From Actinomyces sp. (GTDB lineage: Bacteria > Actinomycetota > Actinomycetes > Actinomycetales > Actinomycetaceae), in assembly GCF_029851875.1 (NCBI RefSeq), contig NZ_JARKVC010000018.1, positions 28,313 to 92,312 on the forward strand: a stretch of DNA of 64,000 bases. The letters are read 5' to 3'. This document shows, piece by piece, positions 52,256-61,412 of this stretch (positions within the stretch are counted from its first letter, which is position 1; the number at the start of each line of letters is the position of its first letter). The translations under genes were made by a program, and so were the position numbers. Under the pieces are notes generated by a model, which saw nothing but the letters and a program-made list of their open reading frames with translations, was not told where the DNA came from and made no database searches.

Positions 52256-53187
52256 GATGCCTCCATCCCGATCGCGTAGTTGGCCCCACCTGCGACGGAC
52301 TGTCGTTGGTAGTCCCACAGTGAGACGACATTGATAGTCAGGTCCTCAGACTGTTCCTGGCCTAGAAGCCGATAGATATCCGAGACTGAACGCTCAATGA
52401 CATGCTGTTCGAAGATCTGGTCTCGCACACGACGACGCGTTGTTGCCGGAAGATCTTCCATACCTTCAGCAACAACGTCGAAGGCTACGGGAATCGTCAC
52501 CTCTGCCTTGTACAGGTCAGCAATGTCGTAGACGAACGATCGTTCGTGGCCCGTGTGAACAAAACCAAGACCGGGAGAACATCCGAGTGCCACGATGACC
52601 GCGTGCACGACTCCGTACAGAGCAGCGTGTGCCGCAGAAAGCGCCTGGTTGATGGGATCGGAGGCTTCGAAGTCATCCGGTCGGTAATCACGACGTGTCC
52701 ACGGAACTCCGGTTCGACGGGAGTGACTCCGGTAGATCTCGCGAACGCGTGCGCCTTCCTTACCGCGGAGCTGTTGCATGGTCATGCGACTGACGTCTTC
52801 ATTCTCGAACCGCATGCAATACATCTCGCGAGCCACACGAAGTCGTTTTTGCGGCGAGGAGACTCTTGCTGCTTGCTCGATCAGAAGACGGGCTGACGTG
52901 GCCAAAGAACGTCCGTGTGCGTAATAGCGCACACCTCGTTCGCCTACCCACACGGCAGTGGTGCCACATTCTCCGAGGAGCATCATGGCCTGGTGGCTGA
53001 CTGATGTCCCTGGACCGAAGAGGATAGAGGTCAGCGAGGCGGCCGGGACCCGGATGATCCCCTTCTCGTCCCTTGCCGTCACCGCACCGTCCTCACGGTG
53101 GACGACGCAGTGCTCGAGATAGAGAAATGACAGTCGGTCCTGGACGCGGGGTAATGCGGAGACCGGAGCAGGCAGCACCCGTACCAT
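52243..53187 (-). CDS. cas1: CRISPR-associated Cas1e integrase
   Basis: A 314-residue Cas1 of the I-E type. The metal-binding set is visible: Glu in the RVAREMYCMRFENED helix region, His in GLGFVHTGHERSF, and Asp in YDIADLYKAE. It catalyses spacer integration with Cas2. The start was placed at ATG 53187, just after the cas6e stop; an in-frame ATG at 53226 inside cas6e would add 13 residues. Confidence 0.95.
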   Translation of the reverse strand: MVRVLPAPVSALPRVQDRLSFLYLEHCVVHREDGAVTARDEKGIIRVPAASLTSILFGPGTSVSHQAMMLLGECGTTAVWVGERGVRYYAHGRSLATSARLLIEQAARVSSPQKRLRVAREMYCMRFENEDVSRMTMQQLRGKEGARVREIYRSHSRRTGVPWTRRDYRPDDFEASDPINQALSAAHAALYGVVHAVIVALGCSPGLGFVHTGHERSFVYDIADLYKAEVTIPVAFDVVAEGMEDLPATTRRRVRDQIFEQHVIERSVSDIYRLLGQEQSEDLTINVVSLWDYQRQSVAGGANYAIGMEASWSS

Positions 53188-53192
53188 GGCAG

Positions 53193-53873
53193 TTAACGCA
53201 CTTTCGCGAGCGTCATGAGACCACAACCGTAGGCCTTGGAACGACCGATACCAGATATGAGCGTGGTACGGAGAAGATCTGGATCAGTGACCTGCAGGAG
53301 GCCTTCAAAGACCGTCCGGTTAATCGTCACGCGGTCCCGTCGTCCATGTTCTGGATTTGACCGGCCAAACACAGGCCGTGCCCGACGAACAACCGTCAGG
53401 GAGGACCCCACTGACTCCGGAGCCCCGTCAGCGGGCAGCACGTGGAAACCATGTGCTGCCGCTCGTGAGAGCAGCCACTCGCGTTGTTGCTCGACCGTCA
53501 CGTGTCCTTGCCTCTTGCCACGAGCACCGATGCCCTGCGAGATGGCTCGAGAAGGGTTCGCCGCTAGGCGGAACGCCCACACCTGATGCTGAGCGAACTT
53601 GCTCAGGAAGGGCTCATAGTCAAGGGTTCGGGCCTGCGTCCCGATGAGAGCAGCCTCGTCGAGGATCTGCGAGCAGTCTGGCCTCGAGGGGGTCAGGAGG
53701 TACAGGGAGGTCGTCGAGGGTGTCTCATCGACGCGCCACAGTACGCGCCCTGCTCCACCTGGGGCTGTTGCTCCAGTGGCTTTGAGAACGACGGCGTGCA
53801 TCACCTGGGGCGAGCCGAGGTACCTACGTGCCTGTCTTCTGCTCGGGTCAAGCTCGATTCTCGTCAGGAACAC
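53193..53873 (-). CDS. cas6e: CRISPR RNA endonuclease Cas6e (CasE)
   Basis: A 226-residue RAMP that cuts pre-crRNA at the base of the repeat hairpin and stays on the 3' end. It has the N-terminal MFLTRIELDPSRRQARRYL, VMHAVVLK with the candidate catalytic His near residue 26, and the C-terminal Gly-rich loop GIGRSKAYGCGLMTLAKVR. ATG 53873 overlaps the cas5e end by ten bases. Confidence 0.94.
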   Translation of the reverse strand: MFLTRIELDPSRRQARRYLGSPQVMHAVVLKATGATAPGGAGRVLWRVDETPSTTSLYLLTPSRPDCSQILDEAALIGTQARTLDYEPFLSKFAQHQVWAFRLAANPSRAISQGIGARGKRQGHVTVEQQREWLLSRAAAHGFHVLPADGAPESVGSSLTVVRRARPVFGRSNPEHGRRDRVTINRTVFEGLLQVTDPDLLRTTLISGIGRSKAYGCGLMTLAKVR

Positions 53874-54580
53874 CTGCCTGCCTCCTCGATATCAGACATC
53901 GGGTCGTGGCTGTCGTGCCGGTGGCCGTCGCCAACAGGTACGAAGAGCCTCTCGACCTCCCGGACCCGGTAGTCACGTCGTCGTGGATCGAAAGAGACGG
54001 GGGAGTCGAGCGTTGTGTATCCCACGCCTCTCTCATCTGGAGCCAGGGAGGCAGCATCGATGACGATCTCGGCACGGAAGCTGTTGTCCTGTCGTGTGCG
54101 GAACCAATCGGCAGCCTGCCACGGCTCGTCTGTCAGCGCCTGCAGCAAAGGGACGTGCCGGATGCCAAGAGACAACGGTTGGCTTGGCGGGCAGGAGCGT
54201 CGCCCCAGATAGAGAGGAAACACCGGGTGCCGAAGCGCTGCGTCAAGACCCTCAAGCAGACTCTCCTCGCCCTCGATGGCCGCCAGGTAGACGGCGTCGG
54301 CGAGGTAGTAGCGCTCAGACAGCGGCATGCTCTGCTTGCCGTCCAGCGTGCGAGCGGTGTGGAAATCGCGTAGCACGGTGCCAGGCTGGTCCTTACGGAC
54401 TCCGAAACGTAGCGACAGCAGGTCCTCAATCGGATCAGTCCGGCGCCGTCCGACGGCGGCAGCCAGCATTCCGATGACACCGCTCTTGGTGGGAGCGAGC
54501 TCAGTTCCACGAACAGTGAACCGGGACTTGACTCCCCACGACTGCAGAGGTCCAGCAAGTCGAAGGAGGAGTACAGACAT
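53864..54580 (-). CDS. cas5e: Cascade subunit Cas5e (CasD)
   Basis: A 238-residue RAMP that holds the crRNA 5' handle. The N terminus LLLRLAGPLQSWGVKSRF and the TKSGVIGMLAAAVG helix are typical of Cas5e. ATG 54580 overlaps the cas7e stop by one base (TGATG) and has AGGAGG about nine bases upstream. The C-terminal 25 residues are His/Asp-rich and probably flexible. Confidence 0.94.
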   Translation of the reverse strand: MSVLLLRLAGPLQSWGVKSRFTVRGTELAPTKSGVIGMLAAAVGRRRTDPIEDLLSLRFGVRKDQPGTVLRDFHTARTLDGKQSMPLSERYYLADAVYLAAIEGEESLLEGLDAALRHPVFPLYLGRRSCPPSQPLSLGIRHVPLLQALTDEPWQAADWFRTRQDNSFRAEIVIDAASLAPDERGVGYTTLDSPVSFDPRRRDYRVREVERLFVPVGDGHRHDSHDPMSDIEEAGRCS

Positions 54581-55704
54581 CAGCTGTGCTCCGGGACGAG
54601 AGCGTGCGCGGCCGCATCGCACACCTTGCCGGGCAGGTCAGCAAAGGTGGTGCGCTCGCCGAGGCTTGCGAGCTCTGGGACGTCAGCGAGGGAGACCACG
54701 AACGAGGCCTGAGGCTTCAGCCCGAAGTTCGCCTCGACCGCGTGCTCGTACCTAGCGAGGGCCTCGACTGAGCGAGTCAGGAAGCCGTCAGACTCGGTGG
54801 TGCGGACCGGCTTCTCGAAGGCGCCGACGAGTGAGACCGGCTGGTCGTCCCGCACGGAGACGACCACCGAGTCCGGAAGAGTCCTGTTGGCAAAGGTGTT
54901 CTGCTTCCCAGTGGGCATCGACAGGCAGAAGCCCTCAAGAAACACGCCCAGGGCTCGCAGAGCAGCGTCCTGGTCCCCCAGGTTCTCAACGAGCATGTCC
55001 ATGTTGACGGTCGCGTAGCGATACATCGTTGCTGAAGAGAACTCGACGGTTCCCATCATTCCAGCACCGGCGTCCTCTTCCGCGGCGCGCGACTTCTCGT
55101 CATCGACAGCGGTGAAGAAGTCGTACTCGTTTTCTGCGGCGTGAGTCGAGATGGCGTGCGCGACCTGGCATGCAGCATCGACGTTGAGATCGGCGTCGTC
55201 GGCAACCATGCGCCCGAACAAGGCGATGTCGATCGCGTGCTCTTCCTTGAAGATCTTCTTCGTCTCCTTCGGGTCGATCTTCTCGCCTGCGTGAGCAGCG
55301 CGGGTAGCCATCTCGGCTAGGCGATTGATCTGACTGGTGGAGAGGAAGAGAAGATAACCAGACTCTGCGGGTGCTTCCTTCTTACCGCGGGGCGGAGCGA
55401 CCTTGATCTTGGCGGCGGAGAACACCTGCTCGGCCAGGGCAAGGGCGGAGTCAGCGAGGTCAGGAGCGATCTCGCCGATACGGTCTGCAAGGAGCTCAAC
55501 GACTCGCTTGGTACGGATGCCGACCTCAGCGGCATCGAGGTGCTCGTTGAAGTAGAGCCGGGTGGCGCGCTTCCAGGACTGGCTCGAGACCCGGAGGCGT
55601 CGAACACCGCCGTAGAGAGCGGACTTGGGAGAGCCCGAGTCATCTCGGTTGACACATGAGGGCGGAAGGCTCTGAATCAGGTGGATGTCGACGAAGGTGC
55701 TCAT
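54580..55704 (-). CDS. cas7e: Cascade backbone subunit Cas7e (CasC)
   Basis: A 374-residue backbone subunit that coats the spacer in six copies. The N terminus FVDIHLIQSLPPSCVNRDD and the RRLRVSSQSWKRATR motif are diagnostic, as is NTFANRTLPDSVVV late in the protein. ATG 55704 was chosen because homology starts there; it lies one base after the cse2 stop. Confidence 0.95.
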   Translation of the reverse strand: MSTFVDIHLIQSLPPSCVNRDDSGSPKSALYGGVRRLRVSSQSWKRATRLYFNEHLDAAEVGIRTKRVVELLADRIGEIAPDLADSALALAEQVFSAAKIKVAPPRGKKEAPAESGYLLFLSTSQINRLAEMATRAAHAGEKIDPKETKKIFKEEHAIDIALFGRMVADDADLNVDAACQVAHAISTHAAENEYDFFTAVDDEKSRAAEEDAGAGMMGTVEFSSATMYRYATVNMDMLVENLGDQDAALRALGVFLEGFCLSMPTGKQNTFANRTLPDSVVVSVRDDQPVSLVGAFEKPVRTTESDGFLTRSVEALARYEHAVEANFGLKPQASFVVSLADVPELASLGERTTFADLPGKVCDAAAHALVPEHS

Positions 55705-55705
55705 A

Positions 55706-56395
55706 TCAGTGCTCCAAGGTTGAGAGGGAATCAGTGGAATCGGTGGTGTCAGGGACAGGGGTGCGGCTGAGGTCGGCGTACTGTCTCGCCCAGGTGAGTC
55801 GCACGGCTTTGGCCCCGTCCGCCTGCTGGAAACGAACAAGCTCGTCAGCAAGGGCGGCGTAGTCGAGCGGGATACGGCGAGCGCGCAGCTGCGAGACGAA
55901 TGCCTGAAGGTGATGCGTCAGCTCGCTCATCGTCGTTGAGGTCACGAGTGCGTTAAAACGTGCTCTGGCAGAGGACAGCTCGTCGTCAGGGGGGCCGATC
56001 AGGGCTCGGGCGGCCTGACCGAGCCCTCGACCAGGAACATGCATCGGTTCAGTGCGTGACTGTTGATGAATCGCGTAGAGCGTCATTGCCGTATGAACGG
56101 CAATCTCCTCTCTCGTCGGGGCGTCAGAGTGACCTGGGGGCACGGGAACCTCAGTCAGGTTCCACACCTCGGGCAGCGCGCCAGGGGACATGCGGGCTGC
56201 CCGGCGCAAGGCAGCAAGATCCGCTCTGCCGGAGGACTCCCCAGCGCTGTAACGATGCTGAAGGCCTCGTGGCCCGACCAAACGTCTTTCGACCAGGGAA
56301 CCTTCCCGGCGCAGTGGCCGGTAGCGTCGTGCAGCGGAATCCGACGGGGCGCTGGCGCTCTCGGTGGGCTGGGCGGCTGAGATCGGTGTTGTCAT
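55706..56395 (-). CDS. cse2: Cascade small subunit Cse2 (CasB)
   Basis: A 229-residue, largely helical small subunit that stabilises the R-loop. Recognisable features are the N-terminal half with LAALRRAARMSPGALPEVWNL and the C-terminal RIPLDYAALADELVRFQQAD and VRLTWARQYA. ATG 56395 overlaps the cse1 stop by four bases. It is longer than E. coli CasB (about 160) because of an N-terminal extension. Confidence 0.92.
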   Translation of the reverse strand: MTTPISAAQPTESASAPSDSAARRYRPLRREGSLVERRLVGPRGLQHRYSAGESSGRADLAALRRAARMSPGALPEVWNLTEVPVPPGHSDAPTREEIAVHTAMTLYAIHQQSRTEPMHVPGRGLGQAARALIGPPDDELSSARARFNALVTSTTMSELTHHLQAFVSQLRARRIPLDYAALADELVRFQQADGAKAVRLTWARQYADLSRTPVPDTTDSTDSLSTLEH

Positions 56396-58047
56396 TGATC
56401 TGCCCTTTCATCGTCATGGGCTGCGGGGAGCTGAGAGTCTGGTTTTGGAAGAACTACTGAGAGCTTCCTGTGGAAGAAGAACAGTGCTCGACCGACGTCC
56501 ATGTGGGATGTCCCGTCCCCGCGCCCTGCGAATGCCGTGTTGGGGGCGTTCTCTGCAAGCTGGTCAGCTTGGTTGCAAGCCTCGGAGCGAAGGATCTCTC
56601 GCCACTGCTCGGCAACGGACTCAAGGTCTGCGTCTGTGATCTCAGCGAGCCATCGGGGAAAGCGCTCATCAATGACCTGGTAGAACTGCGCCCCGGCCCG
56701 TTGGCGGGCGGCGGAAGCAGTATCGGGACTCCCGCCGGCAGCACGGTCCAGGTTGGCAGCAAGGTTTCTCAGGGCACCCGCGGCCAGCTCAGTGACCTCG
56801 ATAGCGTCGCTGACCAGGGTGAGAAGCCGTGTGTTGTCTGGGCCGAGCAGGGCCGAGGGTACATGAAGCGTGTCCTCGACGAGCTCGGTAATCACGGCTT
56901 CCTGGGCACCGTATTCCATGCCGACGGCGTGGATCGGCAGAAGTCGGCGAGGTGGAACGACGCGTTGATACATGAGCCGCTGATAGAACGTGATCACTGC
57001 CGGCGCGAGGAAACGACTGACCTGGCCCCCGGCCTTGGTCGACACCATCGGACTGAGCTGCGGGACGACCGTCGGGAGCCCACGCCACATCGCCCGGTCT
57101 GTGGGGAGCTTGCGAGGCATGTAGACCGTCGCCTTTGCCTTCTGGCTTTGGGGCTCGGAGTAGCGCCAGGCTGTTAAGGGCTCGACGTGCTGTCGGTTCT
57201 GCGGCGTCGCCTTGTCGCCGTTGCCGAGGAAGAGGGAGGTGACGTCCTCCTCGCCGTGAAGGAGAACACGCCGGGTCTGCCACGTGTAGCAGGAGACCGG
57301 CCCAGTGGGTTGCCTCGATAGAGATCCCTCCGGCCCGTCTGCGGGGAGCTCCCACGGAGGCAGGTCATGCGCCGGGTCGATGCCCTCTAACCCTTCGACA
57401 CAGCTGCACACCACGGTGTTAAGCAAGAGCGTCTGCTCGAGGTTGTCACCAGACAGAGTGATTGTCCCGATCTGCCCTGTCCATCCCGGGCCAATGGGGT
57501 ACCCCCTACCTCCTTTGACTCGCGGGTCGCCGACCGCACCGGAACGGATTCCTGAAGGATCGAAAGCATGGACGTGGACGAGCCAACGCGCCGCCTCGGC
57601 CCAGCTGATCCGGGACAGGCCCTCGCCCATCCGGGTGGTAAAGAACGGATGCCCGTTCGGGATGTCGGCGATCAGTGACTCTAAGCCGGACCTCTTCCCT
57701 GAAGCCGTGTGGATGCCTGCAACCTGGAAGAACGGCTGCTCGGGATCTCGTAGATCGAAGCGGCCGCGGAACCGCTCCAGGTAGGCCGAGGCGTCCGTGC
57801 CGAGACTTCCTGGCGACCTCCAGTAGTTCTTCCAGACCTGGAGCTCCTCCGGCCCGTCCATCGTCCTGTGGCAGATCGCGAGGAGCAGCCGGAGGATGGC
57901 GATGTTCTGGCTGGCGATCTCGCCGTGAATACCCTCGATCTGTGTGGCGTCGCGGAACAGCGTCAGGAGCGAGACCTCTTCTGACACACCGTTGAGCCAG
58001 GTCACGCGGATCCAGGGCTCGTCAAGAAGATTGAAGCTCGGTGTCAT
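56392..58047 (-). CDS. cse1: Cascade large subunit Cse1 (CasA)
   Basis: A 551-residue PAM-recognising subunit. The N terminus FNLLDEPWIRVTWLNG and the IHGEIASQNIAILRLLLAI stretch are typical, as is the HPFFTTR region and the C-terminal four-helix bundle. ATG 58047 overlaps the cas3 stop. Cse1 recruits Cas3 after target recognition; a Cascade lacking Cas3 cleavage can still repress promoters, which matters for the small element upstream of cas3. Confidence 0.94.
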   Translation of the reverse strand: MTPSFNLLDEPWIRVTWLNGVSEEVSLLTLFRDATQIEGIHGEIASQNIAILRLLLAICHRTMDGPEELQVWKNYWRSPGSLGTDASAYLERFRGRFDLRDPEQPFFQVAGIHTASGKRSGLESLIADIPNGHPFFTTRMGEGLSRISWAEAARWLVHVHAFDPSGIRSGAVGDPRVKGGRGYPIGPGWTGQIGTITLSGDNLEQTLLLNTVVCSCVEGLEGIDPAHDLPPWELPADGPEGSLSRQPTGPVSCYTWQTRRVLLHGEEDVTSLFLGNGDKATPQNRQHVEPLTAWRYSEPQSQKAKATVYMPRKLPTDRAMWRGLPTVVPQLSPMVSTKAGGQVSRFLAPAVITFYQRLMYQRVVPPRRLLPIHAVGMEYGAQEAVITELVEDTLHVPSALLGPDNTRLLTLVSDAIEVTELAAGALRNLAANLDRAAGGSPDTASAARQRAGAQFYQVIDERFPRWLAEITDADLESVAEQWREILRSEACNQADQLAENAPNTAFAGRGDGTSHMDVGRALFFFHRKLSVVLPKPDSQLPAAHDDERADQ

Positions 58048-60989
58048 CGGGGTGAGACCTCCTTGAGACCCGTGGATGAGGAGTACTCGAGCGTGATGCC
58101 TGCCAGGGTGGCTCGGCCGTGCTCCAGAGGGAGGACTAGCTGACCAGCAAGCTCAGGAACACTCTGCCAGGCGGGTACGAGCCGTGTCTCGAGTTCGGAG
58201 ATCACGGTGTCGATGACGTGAGGGTTGGAGAGCCGAGGAGGTAGGCGTACCGCGGACATCGCCATGGTTCGTGCGACTTTGGGCTCAGGAGCGTCATCGT
58301 CAGGAATCGGGAGAGCAGGTGCCCCTGCCGTCGGCAGTGTGTAGAGACCGACCTGCCCGCCTTGCCGACGAGCGTCGATGAGGATGACTTCGAGAGAGTC
58401 CTCGCCGTCGCGGACCTGAGCGCGACCCTTCTCATCATTGTCCGAGGCTGCGGAATGCAGCCATCCGATCAGGGACGATGCGGAGGACGTGCGTGGAGGT
58501 GGTGACAGGAGGAACGTCCGTGCGGCATCGATCTTGGTCCTCGTGAGCTCGTCAGCCTTGCTTGCGGCATCCTGGAGCGCCTTGTCCCATGCAGGAGGAG
58601 TATCTACCTGATCTCCGTAGACGCCCTCGATCAGGGTGTGCACATCCTGCGGGATACGTATCTGTCCTGGGCCTTCCATGACCTTGTGCAGCACGGCAGC
58701 ACTGCGCAGCAGATCCAGGGAGCCGTAGATGGCCTGAGCACCGCCCTCCAGGGAAGGGGTCTCCGAGACGGGCGTCGGCAACCAGTCAACAAGGCAGGTA
58801 GCCTCCGCCAGTCTTGCGGGTCGAGGACGTTCATGGCGATGAAGGCGTCCCATGCGCTGGAGGATCAGGTCGATCGGGGCGAGATCGGTGATAAGCAAGT
58901 CGAAGTCGACGTCGAGAGACTGCTCGACGACCTGCGTGGCCACGACGACGGCGCGATAGGGACGGTCAGGGTCACTGCGGGGTGGGCCGAACTTCCTCAG
59001 CAGGTCTTCGTCCTTGGCGAGCCTGTCGCCGACCGTGAACCGCGCGTGGTGGACGCTCACGTCCTCTCCTAGCTCTGTACGCAGCAGCTCGGAGGTCTCC
59101 TGCGCGCGGCGCACCGTGTTCCTGACGACGAGTGCGCACCCGCCGTCGGACAGTGCCGTACGCAGGGTGGGGACGAGCTGGTCCCGCCCGAGGCGATCGA
59201 CTCGCACACGCGCCGTCCGACCGGCTGAGGAGGAGCCGACGACGCAGGAGCCTGTCAGTCCGGTAGCGACCAGGCAGGGGAACGGCGTGCTGAGCGGTTC
59301 GGGAGCAGGGTGCCGTGGTACCCGCTGGCCGTCGGCCAGGGCAAGCCCGTGCCGGTAGGCGGTGGTGAGCTCGGAGCAGCGGGCCTGTGAGAGCGTCGCC
59401 GAGAGCAGGATGACAGGAACGCCGTAGGCTGCCAGCCACGTGAGAGCACGGTCGAGGTAGACGTTCATGTGGGTGGAGTAGGAGTGCACCTCATCGACGA
59501 TGACCACTTTGCGGGAGAGGCCAAGGTGACGCAGCGCCAGGTGCGGGGACCGCATCGCGCCAAAGAGCAGGTGGTCAACGGTGGTGACGACGAAGTCGGC
59601 CAGCATGGCCTTCTTCCGTCCGTTGAACCAGGCGCCGATCGCGATATCCGTGCGTCTGCCATGGGAGCTGTCGAGCTCACGACCAGTACGTGCCTCGATC
59701 TCGTCCCAGCCGACCTGGCTGGGGTGGGGGAGCGCCGAGTCGTCCCCACCAAGGGAACCGAGAAGCTGGCTGCGCAGCTCATACCCGCGGCGGCGGAGCC
59801 GACCTGCCTGCTTGTTCAGACGCGCCCGGCCGTGAATGAGCTGGACTGAGAAGGTCGACGGAGCGCCGTCCAGAGCATATGCCTCCTCCAGGCTCTCCAA
59901 CCAGGACAGCTCGCGGCTGAACATGGCGTCCGTGGTGGCTTGGGTGGGGAGGGCGAAGAGCACCCCTGCCCGTGCGCTCCGTGCAGCAAGCACCTCCGCC
60001 GCCATGAGCGCAGCCTCGGTCTTCCCGCCACCGGTGGAGTCCTCGATGATGAGCATGCCTGGTACGGGCATCGTGCGAGCCATCTCGACGGCACGCGTCT
60101 GAACCTCGGTAGCCGTGGCCCCTTCAGGTAGTGAGAACCGCTGTCTCAGGGAGCTGTTGACGTCGGCGCCGTCGTCCCTGGGGGCCCATGGGGCAGGAAG
60201 CTCGACTCGAGCCAGTCCTTGCGTGACGCGTTGGTGGTGCCGGTCAGGGGCGAGAAGCTCTCGGCCGTCGTCGTCGGCGGGGACAAGAGGGAAATAGTCT
60301 TCGGTGGAGGCCAGCCAGTCAGCGAGGATCACCGCTCCGGACAGGAGGACCAGGAAGGGTTGGGACCACGTGCGCCCAGACCAGTGGGGGAGTAGCGGGC
60401 GGACGTCGCAGCGCTCGGTGACCAGCTCGAGCAGCTCGTGCTGAGCCCTGGTCCACGTGCCAGTGCCGATGAGGGGCTCGCGTCCCGCGCTCTCCTGCAG
60501 ACTGGCATACGTGGGTGGGATGCCGTGGTGGGCTCCGACGACGGAGGCCAGCGCCTCAGCAGACTCGAAGGACCATCCCTGGGTGTTCTCGAGCCACTGC
60601 TGGAAGATGAGATGTCCTGCTAGCCCGTGGGGGACCTTACGGCGCTCGAGCGGATCCACGGGGACGCGCTCGAGTCCGGACTCGCACATACGGTCATACA
60701 GCTCGGAAACCTTGCTGGCGAACGCAGGGGAGGCCTTGCCGATGTCGTGGACTCCCGAGATCCATGAGGCCAAGGCGGCGAACTCCTCAGCTGGGGTCAG
60801 GCCAGATGTGGACGTGGCGAACTCGCGCTCGATGATCGAGCGGATCGATGGGGAGAGCCAGCTCTTGGCGAGGTGACGGGCGACGGCAGCAGCATCAAGA
60901 AGATGGACCGGAAGCGGAAGCCATCTACGGCGTTCAGGGTTGTAGCCCGACTTCGCCCAGGCTGCTGCGGCGGTGGGCGGCAGGTTCAT
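58044..60989 (-). CDS. cas3: Cas3 HD nuclease-helicase
   Basis: A 981-residue effector nuclease. The N-terminal HD domain has ISGVHDIGKASPAFASKV near residue 95. The SF2 helicase has DSTGGGKTEAALMAAEVL, the DEVH box VIVDEVHSYSTHMNVYL, and the C-terminal motif ILQRMGRLHRH. All expected catalytic motifs are intact. ATG 60989 has GAAGGGG five bases upstream. It is the first gene of the cas operon; the 124 bp before it follow a 37-codon ORF on the same strand. Confidence 0.95.
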   Translation of the reverse strand: MNLPPTAAAAWAKSGYNPERRRWLPLPVHLLDAAAVARHLAKSWLSPSIRSIIEREFATSTSGLTPAEEFAALASWISGVHDIGKASPAFASKVSELYDRMCESGLERVPVDPLERRKVPHGLAGHLIFQQWLENTQGWSFESAEALASVVGAHHGIPPTYASLQESAGREPLIGTGTWTRAQHELLELVTERCDVRPLLPHWSGRTWSQPFLVLLSGAVILADWLASTEDYFPLVPADDDGRELLAPDRHHQRVTQGLARVELPAPWAPRDDGADVNSSLRQRFSLPEGATATEVQTRAVEMARTMPVPGMLIIEDSTGGGKTEAALMAAEVLAARSARAGVLFALPTQATTDAMFSRELSWLESLEEAYALDGAPSTFSVQLIHGRARLNKQAGRLRRRGYELRSQLLGSLGGDDSALPHPSQVGWDEIEARTGRELDSSHGRRTDIAIGAWFNGRKKAMLADFVVTTVDHLLFGAMRSPHLALRHLGLSRKVVIVDEVHSYSTHMNVYLDRALTWLAAYGVPVILLSATLSQARCSELTTAYRHGLALADGQRVPRHPAPEPLSTPFPCLVATGLTGSCVVGSSSAGRTARVRVDRLGRDQLVPTLRTALSDGGCALVVRNTVRRAQETSELLRTELGEDVSVHHARFTVGDRLAKDEDLLRKFGPPRSDPDRPYRAVVVATQVVEQSLDVDFDLLITDLAPIDLILQRMGRLHRHERPRPARLAEATCLVDWLPTPVSETPSLEGGAQAIYGSLDLLRSAAVLHKVMEGPGQIRIPQDVHTLIEGVYGDQVDTPPAWDKALQDAASKADELTRTKIDAARTFLLSPPPRTSSASSLIGWLHSAASDNDEKGRAQVRDGEDSLEVILIDARRQGGQVGLYTLPTAGAPALPIPDDDAPEPKVARTMAMSAVRLPPRLSNPHVIDTVISELETRLVPAWQSVPELAGQLVLPLEHGRATLAGITLEYSSSTGLKEVSPR

Positions 60990-61113
60990 GGGGCCCCTTC
61001 ATGTACGTGGGATCGTCACTTAATGAGTCTATGGCTCTTGGGCTTCCTCGTGGTTGGGTTGGATAGAGCGATACGTAGCGCGGGTAACCGGACGCTAAGC
61101 TTTGGAGGAAGGG
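60990..61113 (-). other. Intergenic segment upstream of cas3 (possible promoter)
   Basis: No gene is visible in this 124-bp stretch. A weak minus-strand promoter is possible: TTACCC at 61087-61082 and TATCCA at 61065-61060, 16 bases apart. Otherwise cas3 would be read from the stronger TTGACA promoter upstream of the 37-codon ORF, with this stretch as leader. Confidence 0.3.
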
Positions 61114-61227
61114 TCAGAGAAAAGTAAGCAGGACGAGCACGATCGAGTGAATCAGGCGAAGAGACTCGGTGAGCAGTCGGATCGTGCCGGTTCTGCGTGC
61201 AGTGGTGGTATCGGTGCCGGTGTCCAT
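61114..61227 (-). CDS. 37-codon ORF upstream of cas3, candidate toxin or leader peptide
   Basis: ATG 61227 has a strong Shine-Dalgarno GAGAGGAG eight bases upstream, and the frame ends in TGA at 61114. The product is Thr-rich at the N terminus (MDTGTDTTTARRTGT) and hydrophobic at the C terminus (LRLIHSIVLVLLTFL), with one rare AGA Arg codon at position 12 after CGC. It is preceded by a perfect TTGACA promoter that lies under the seed match of the degenerate mini-array. By position it resembles the toxin half of a CreTA element (CRISPR-regulated toxin) or a leader peptide of cas3. No known family was recognised; small size makes chance a real alternative, but promoter and ribosome site are both good. 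Confidence 0.5.
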   Translation of the reverse strand: MDTGTDTTTARRTGTIRLLTESLRLIHSIVLVLLTFL

Positions 61228-61253
61228 GGTTGGCGCTCCTCTCTCGATTACTG

Positions 61254-61278
61254 AATACGTCATGCAAAATAAAGTAGT
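61254..61278 (+). other. Protospacer-like target of the degenerate mini-array
   Basis: AAT (61254-61256) is followed by ACGTCATGCAA (61257-61267), identical to the first 11 bases of the mini-array spacer after its handle base (61364-61374). AGTAGT at 61273-61278 also recurs in the spacer, offset by one base. The site covers the start-site side of the minus-strand TTGACA promoter, so a bound Cascade would cover the -10 box and start site. Confidence 0.65.
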
Positions 61279-61300
61279 GCTACTGCAATCGGTGTGTCAA
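61271..61300 (-). promoter_or_regulatory. Minus-strand promoter for the 37-codon ORF and possibly cas3
   Basis: A perfect TTGACA lies at 61300-61295 and a weaker TACTTT at 61276-61271, 18 bases apart. The expected start is near 61264, inside the mini-array's seed match, and 37 nt before the ATG. It is the best -35 box seen near the cas operon. Confidence 0.65.
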
Positions 61301-61310
61301 GCGGATCAGA

Positions 61311-61316
61311 TATCCT
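61311..61316 (+). promoter_or_regulatory. Possible -10 box for the mini-array RNA
   Basis: TATCCT at 61311-61316 fits an actinobacterial -10 and would start an RNA near 61323, about 12 nt before the first degenerate repeat. No good -35 accompanies it. It lies back to back with the minus-strand promoter. Confidence 0.3.
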
Positions 61317-61334
61317 GCACCAGGAGCGTCAACT

Positions 61335-61362
61335 CCCAACCCCGCGTGAGCGGGGATGAGCC
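61335..61362 (+). repeat. Degenerate CRISPR repeat 1 (psi-R1)
   Basis: Positions 61340-61362 are identical to the final 23 bases of the transcript-sense array repeat; the first five bases match at two of five. Confidence 0.9.
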
Positions 61363-61384
61363 AACGTCATGCAACAGATCAGTA

Positions 61385-61412
61385 GTTCACCCCGCGTCAG
61401 CGGGGATCTGCG
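61385..61412 (+). repeat. Degenerate CRISPR repeat 2 (psi-R2)
   Basis: The CCCCGCG...CGGGGAT hairpin is retained with G to C in the loop; the 3' handle bases differ. The core-to-core distance to repeat 1 is 50 bp instead of 61. Confidence 0.85.

Noticed and set aside
61016..61267. An 83-codon minus-strand frame starting at the mini-array target site
   Set aside because: It overlaps the better-supported 37-codon ORF in another frame, has no ribosome site and is rich in His/Arg/Ser without structure.
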